Source of the DNA: Methanobacteriota archaeon
GTDB taxonomy: Archaea; Methanobacteriota; Methanobacteria; Methanobacteriales; Methanobacteriaceae
NCBI GenBank assembly: GCA_023436175.1
Contig: JAEZKE010000041.1
Span: forward strand, 1-7,731
Reading direction: 5' to 3'
DNA: 7,731 bases
The position numbers were made by a program, and so were the translations under genes. This document shows, in pieces, positions 6,762 to 7,731 of this stretch (position 1 is its first letter; the number at the start of each line of letters is the position of its first letter). The notes below the pieces were generated by a model, which was not told the origin of the DNA, made no database searches, and saw nothing but the letters and a program-made list of their open reading frames with translations.

Positions 6762-6776
6762 GATATATTTATAAAT
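6762..6776. promoter_or_regulatory. Shared AT-rich promoter core between tes and carS
   Basis: The 63-base gap between the divergent genes contains a near-symmetrical ATATATTTATAAATA stretch. Read on the plus strand it puts the carS start near 6795, leaving a leader of about 20 bases with AGGAGGT. Read on the minus strand it puts the tes start near its first codons, so tes could be leaderless, or could use a second AT-rich box (TAATAATTA near 6786) with a leader of about 10 bases. Either way both promoters overlap, and binding of polymerase or a regulator at one would affect the other. Confidence 0.5.
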
Positions 6777-6815
6777 AACATAATTATTATCTTGCTTTAA
6801 AACAGGAGGTAAACC

Positions 6816-7397
6816 ATGGATGCAAGTGTTATCAGTGTTTTAGTTTTATCAGCATATGTAATATACTTTATGTTACCGGCATACCTTGCAAATGTTTCAG
6901 CATTAGTCTTTGGAGGCGGTAAACCAGTGGATTTCGGCCGTAATTTTCGTGATGGTCGCCGTATTATAGGCAATGGAGTAACTTGGAAAGGAACTATTAT
7001 TGGAACTTTAATTGGAACTTTTATAGGGATCATCCAAGGATCTGTATCAGTGTATTATGGAAACATCTTTAGCTTAATACCCGGAATTATGATAATCCAG
7101 GGACCAATACCAACAAGTATAATACAGGGCGCCCTTATAGGACTCTTCTTAGGAGGCGGTGCTTTAATCGGTGATGCAGTCGGAAGCTTTATAAAAAGAA
7201 GAATTGGAATCGAAAGAGGAAAAGCTGCGCCATTTCTAGATCAACTGGATTTTGTTATTGGTGCACTGGTATTTGCTTCGCTTATAGTTTTTATACCATT
7301 GAACATGATTATAATTATACTTATTATAAGTATCGTTTTACATCTTCTAACTAACATGATTGCATATTTAATTGGTATGAAAGACGTTTGGTATTAA
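6816..7397 (+). CDS. carS: CDP-archaeol synthase
   Basis: Transfers CMP from CTP to 2,3-bis-O-geranylgeranylglyceryl phosphate, giving CDP-archaeol, the activated precursor for all archaeal phospholipid head groups. The 193-residue integral membrane protein has hydrophobic segments at about 4-32, 59-76, 85-118, 145-160 and 162-187. Conserved cytosolic stretches include DFGRNFRDGRRIIGNGVTWKG (about 39-59) and GDAVGSFIKRR with ERGKAAPFLDQLDF (119-146), the CarS signature with its acidic residues for metal/CTP binding. AGGAGGT at 6804-6810 sits 5 bases before the ATG, a strong ribosome site that fixes the start. It faces the tetraether synthase gene, so two steps of membrane lipid synthesis share one short promoter region. 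It is probably a single-gene transcript ending at the T runs near 7444-7460. Confidence 0.95.
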   Translation: MDASVISVLVLSAYVIYFMLPAYLANVSALVFGGGKPVDFGRNFRDGRRIIGNGVTWKGTIIGTLIGTFIGIIQGSVSVYYGNIFSLIPGIMIIQGPIPTSIIQGALIGLFLGGGALIGDAVGSFIKRRIGIERGKAAPFLDQLDFVIGALVFASLIVFIPLNMIIIILIISIVLHLLTNMIAYLIGMKDVWY

Positions 7398-7443
7398 AAC
7401 CAGACTCAAATCCCATAAATTTATAAATCATACCTTAAATTCC

Positions 7444-7460
7444 TTTTTTTTACAATTTTT
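7444..7460 (+). terminator. T-run terminator of carS
   Basis: Eight Ts (7444-7451) and then five Ts (7456-7460) follow the carS stop by about 50 bases, with no strong stem before them. This fits hairpin-free archaeal termination. Confidence 0.6.
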
Positions 7461-7529
7461 ACAAATAAGTATTTTATGAAAAATTTAAGTTCATATTATT
7501 GATATGAGTTAATTCTCAAGTATTACTAA

Positions 7530-7550
7530 TATGGCTAAATCATAGCCGTA
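7530..7550. repeat. Hairpin with 8-bp stem in intergenic region
   Basis: TATGGCTA (7530-7537) and TAGCCGTA (7543-7550) pair across the 5-base loop AATCA, with one T-G wobble. It is the only GC-containing stem in this AT-rich gap. It lies upstream of the predicted start of the next gene, so it may be a protein-binding site or a late part of a carS transcript. No T run follows, so it does not look like a terminator. Confidence 0.4.
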
Positions 7551-7585
7551 ATTCCAAAAATTAAATTTATTAATGATTAATTACA

Positions 7586-7595
7586 ATATAATATA
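7586..7595 (+). promoter_or_regulatory. TATA candidate for the response-regulator gene
   Basis: ATATAATATA lies about 105 bases before the ATG at 7694. Transcription would start near 7617 and give a leader of about 75 bases carrying GAGGTG (7684-7689). A nearer AT-rich box around 7653-7663 would give a much shorter leader and cannot be ruled out. Confidence 0.35.
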
Positions 7596-7693
7596 CTATA
7601 CGATGTCTATTCAACAATAGAATTATTGAAACTAATTCAATCATGCAAAACAAGACTTAAAATTCAGTTTATACCAGGATCTTGAGGTGCACA

Positions 7694-7731
7694 ATGAAAA
7701 AACCTGTTAAAATATTACTGGTTGAAGACAA
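7694..7731 (+). CDS. Probable response regulator, N-terminal fragment
   Basis: Only 12 complete codons are inside the window, reading MKKPVKILLVED. This is the first beta strand plus the start of the acidic pocket of a CheY-like receiver domain (ILLVED, in which the final E-D pair binds Mg2+). GAGGTG at 7684-7689 sits 4 bases before the ATG, so the start is well supported. In methanogens such genes are often stand-alone receivers or receivers fused to PAS or histidine kinase modules. The rest of the protein, and so its output, cannot be judged here. Confidence 0.75.
   Translation, partial: MKKPVKILLVED

Larger units (their letters stand above)
7398..7693. other. AT-rich intergenic region of 296 bases
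   Basis: No coding frame with a plausible start and ribosome site was found here on either strand. It contains the carS terminator (7444-7460), a hairpin (7530-7550), a TATA candidate (7586-7595), and short AT-rich inverted repeats such as CAATA/TATTG (7615-7628) and ATTGAA/TTCAAT (7625-7641) just after the predicted start of the next gene. The last ones may be operator-like but could arise by chance. Confidence 0.5.

Noticed and set aside
6797..7033. Minus-strand frame of 78 codons with repeated IKVPI motif
   Set aside because: It is the reverse shadow of carS. The repeats mirror the repeated glycine-isoleucine-glycine-threonine codons of a CarS membrane segment.

Overview
The window reads as chromosomal DNA of a methanogenic archaeon, most likely the order Methanobacteriales (a mesophilic Methanobacterium-like genome). 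The reasons are AT-rich intergenic DNA with archaeal TATA boxes and T-run terminators, tRNA genes that do not encode CCA, and several genes confined or nearly confined to archaea or methanogens: beta-RFAP synthase (methanopterin), a homoaconitase-type small subunit (coenzyme B), tetraether lipid synthase, CDP-archaeol synthase and an HVO_0476-type zinc-finger protein. The genus is an inference from gene content and base composition, not from an alignment.

Layout. Bases 1-123 hold the 3' part of tRNA-Val(GAC) and a complete tRNA-Phe(GAA), three bases apart, followed by a T-rich terminator. A small zinc-ribbon ORF (246-437, +) follows. From 571 to 6752 all genes are on the minus strand. In their direction of transcription (right to left) they are a tetraether lipid synthase homologue (5217-6752), beta-RFAP synthase (4011-5012), a homoaconitase-type small subunit (3332-3823), a two-gene unit of an HVO_0476-like zinc-finger protein and protein-L-isoaspartate methyltransferase joined by an ATGA overlap (1989-3244), and a tRNA t6A37 methylthiotransferase (571-1848). 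Apart from the overlapping pair, gaps of about 90-200 bases with their own TATA-like boxes suggest separate transcription units rather than one operon. To the right, carS (6816-7397, +) diverges from the tetraether synthase gene across only 63 bp. After carS come about 300 bases of AT-rich DNA with a T-run terminator, a hairpin and a promoter candidate, then the first 12 codons of a probable response regulator cut by the window end.

How the genes fit together. Two genes build the archaeal membrane: CarS activates the ether-lipid precursor with CTP, and Tes joins lipid chains into membrane-spanning tetraethers. Their face-to-face promoters are the most suggestive arrangement here. Two others make methanogenesis cofactors (RFAP synthase for tetrahydromethanopterin, HacB for the 2-oxoacid chain elongation leading to coenzyme B). 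The rest concerns tRNA maturation and protein repair. No mobile element, CRISPR array or defence system was seen. The region looks like core chromosome, and the main points of interest are specificity calls that automated annotation often misses, a few regulatory structures, and two small zinc-ribbon proteins of unknown job.
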